NCBI RefSeq assembly: GCF_001683915.1
Contig: NZ_LXTT01000075.1
Coordinates: 1-63,033, forward strand
Source: Allomuricauda sp. CP2A
GTDB taxonomy: Bacteria > Bacteroidota > Bacteroidia > Flavobacteriales > Flavobacteriaceae
Direction of reading: 5' to 3'
Length of the DNA stretch: 63,033 nucleotides
Made by a program: the position numbers and the translations under genes. The notes below the pieces were generated by a model. That model had not been told where the DNA came from. It saw only the letters and a list, made by a program, of their open reading frames with translations, and did not search any database. Position 1 is the first letter of the stretch. Every line of letters starts with the position of its first letter. Positions 62,597 through 63,033 of this stretch are shown here, one piece after another.

Positions 62597-62929
62597 ATGG
62601 GCCTGACCAAAACCGAAATCTTTACCGATAACCAAAATGAGCTTGCACTCATTGGGAAGGTATTTGCGCACCCGGCCAGAGTTGCCATCTTACAGCATCT
62701 CTTTAAGGTCAAGTCATGTGTCTGCGGTGATCTCGTAGACGAGATTGGACTTGCACAACCCACCGTTTCCCAGCACCTCAAGGAATTGAGAAATATGGGA
62801 TTGATCAAGGGCGATGTTGAGGGAACCAGTGTCTGCTATTGTGTCAATGTGGCGAACTGGAACCGCATGAAGGAGAAATTTAAGGCATTCCTTGACCAAG
62901 AAATTAAGCTGGACCAAGAGTGCTGCTAG
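62597..62929 (+). CDS. ArsR/SmtB-family metalloregulator
   Basis: The 110-residue winged helix-turn-helix repressor has HPARVAILQHLF, the metal-sensing CVCGDL motif (Cys41 and Cys43), and the recognition helix QPTVSQHLKELRNMGLI with the wing VEGTSVCYCVN. Extra cysteines occur at 80, 82, 109 and 110. CVC sequences suit sensing of arsenite or similar thiophilic metals. The gene is flanked by matching operator-like sequences and is followed by an incomplete gene with a signal-peptide start, so it probably controls a resistance operon to the right of the window. Confidence 0.92.
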   Translation: MGLTKTEIFTDNQNELALIGKVFAHPARVAILQHLFKVKSCVCGDLVDEIGLAQPTVSQHLKELRNMGLIKGDVEGTSVCYCVNVANWNRMKEKFKAFLDQEIKLDQECC

Positions 62930-62955
62930 TGTTTTTTTGACCTTATTAATTGTTT

Positions 62956-62973
62956 TATTGCGATAAACTAATA
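62956..62973. promoter_or_regulatory. Second ArsR-like operator, upstream of the truncated gene
   Basis: TATTGCGATAAACTAATA repeats the right half of the upstream operator (62576-62593) with one base different. It lies 26 bp before the ATG at 62999. Arms on the left are less complete. Confidence 0.45.
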
Positions 62974-62998
62974 TAAATAAACCAAAAAAAATACAGAA

Positions 62999-63033
62999 AT
63001 GAAAACGAAATCGATTTGTGCACTGGCAGTTAT
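62999..63033 (+). CDS. 5' end of a gene cut by the right edge
   Basis: ATG 62999 opens KTKSICALAV, which looks like the beginning of a signal peptide, and the window ends there. It lies 69 bp after arsR with a putative operator copy between. Only 11 full codons are visible, so the product is unknown; a metal or arsenic response protein is inferred only from context. Confidence 0.45.
   Translation, partial: MKTKSICALAV

Noticed and set aside
1..63033. tRNA or rRNA genes and insertion sequences
   Set aside because: No tRNA cloverleaf core, rRNA segment, transposase or terminal inverted repeats of an IS was seen by eye; a covariance search would be the proper test.

Overview
The window looks like the chromosome of a marine-type member of Flavobacteriaceae (Bacteroidota), perhaps close to the Muricauda/Flagellimonas group. 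The evidence is a complete Na+-translocating NQR operon with ApbE, type IX secretion genes (a Plug-like protein, PorT, and a cargo with a gliding-motility C-terminal domain), the TamL-type lipoprotein assembly factor, a short primary sigma factor of 287 residues, and many TAnnTTTG promoter boxes typical of Bacteroidota. The genus is inference; no rRNA or tRNA gene was seen.

Layout. Bases 1-900 hold a decayed small membrane-protein gene and a ParDE-type toxin-antitoxin pair. Bases 0.9-7.3 kb hold an O-methyltransferase, a PAP2 phosphatase with TatA, an M1 metallopeptidase with a DUF6702-type partner, a stretch of mosaic 7/8-bp tandem repeats, and two tandem carboxypeptidase-regulatory-like proteins. 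Bases 7.5-11 kb hold a two-gene surface module: a protein with decapeptide and 318-bp repeats, and a T9SS type B cargo. Bases 11-17 kb hold a Tat-signal VanY-like peptidase, an M48 peptidase, a 55-residue DUF6747-like protein, an ankyrin protein, gpmI, map and a methyltransferase. Bases 17.2-24.8 kb are nqrABCDEF plus a conserved 119-residue protein and apbE, all on the minus strand. Bases 25-33.7 kb carry Plug, a DUF3667 protein, apaG, pruA, a creatininase-family protein, rsmG, a fatty acid desaturase and an aminotransferase. Bases 33.9-43.7 kb carry trkH-trkA, ubiE-porT, an RNA methyltransferase, tamL, fbaA and accD. Bases 43.9-47.7 kb carry rpsO, pnp and rpoD. Bases 47.9-53.4 kb are a four-gene minus-strand operon matching the non-phosphorylative (Weimberg-type) sugar-acid pathway: dehydratase, GntP-type permease, FAH-family dehydratase and alpha-ketoglutarate semialdehyde dehydrogenase. 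Bases 53.6-57.4 kb carry a serine hydrolase, rpe, a YpdA-like oxidoreductase and an unrecognised protein. Bases 57.5-60.4 kb are a tightly packed four-gene operon (LysE-type exporter, DinB, NRDE, membrane-anchored ATP-grasp). The end holds a YHS protein, an AGE-family epimerase and an ArsR regulator followed by a truncated gene.

Genes that work together. The Nqr complex pumps Na+ while reducing quinone, and ApbE attaches FMN to NqrB and NqrC. Menaquinone made with UbiE/MenG probably feeds this chain. The Weimberg-type operon would turn D-xylonate or L-arabinonate into alpha-ketoglutarate in two dehydrations and one oxidation; a perfect 14-bp palindrome lies over its predicted transcription start. 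PorT and Plug belong to the T9SS, which should export the CHU_C-domain protein.

Most of the window is ordinary core genome. The features most worth a second look are the mosaic repeats (5490-5724), the decapeptide-repeat surface protein, the AccD that has lost all four zinc-ribbon cysteines, the Weimberg-type operon and its operator, the uncharacterised exporter/DinB/NRDE/ATP-grasp operon, the 119-residue protein behind an internal terminator in the nqr operon, and GC-rich palindromes nested in intergenic repeats.
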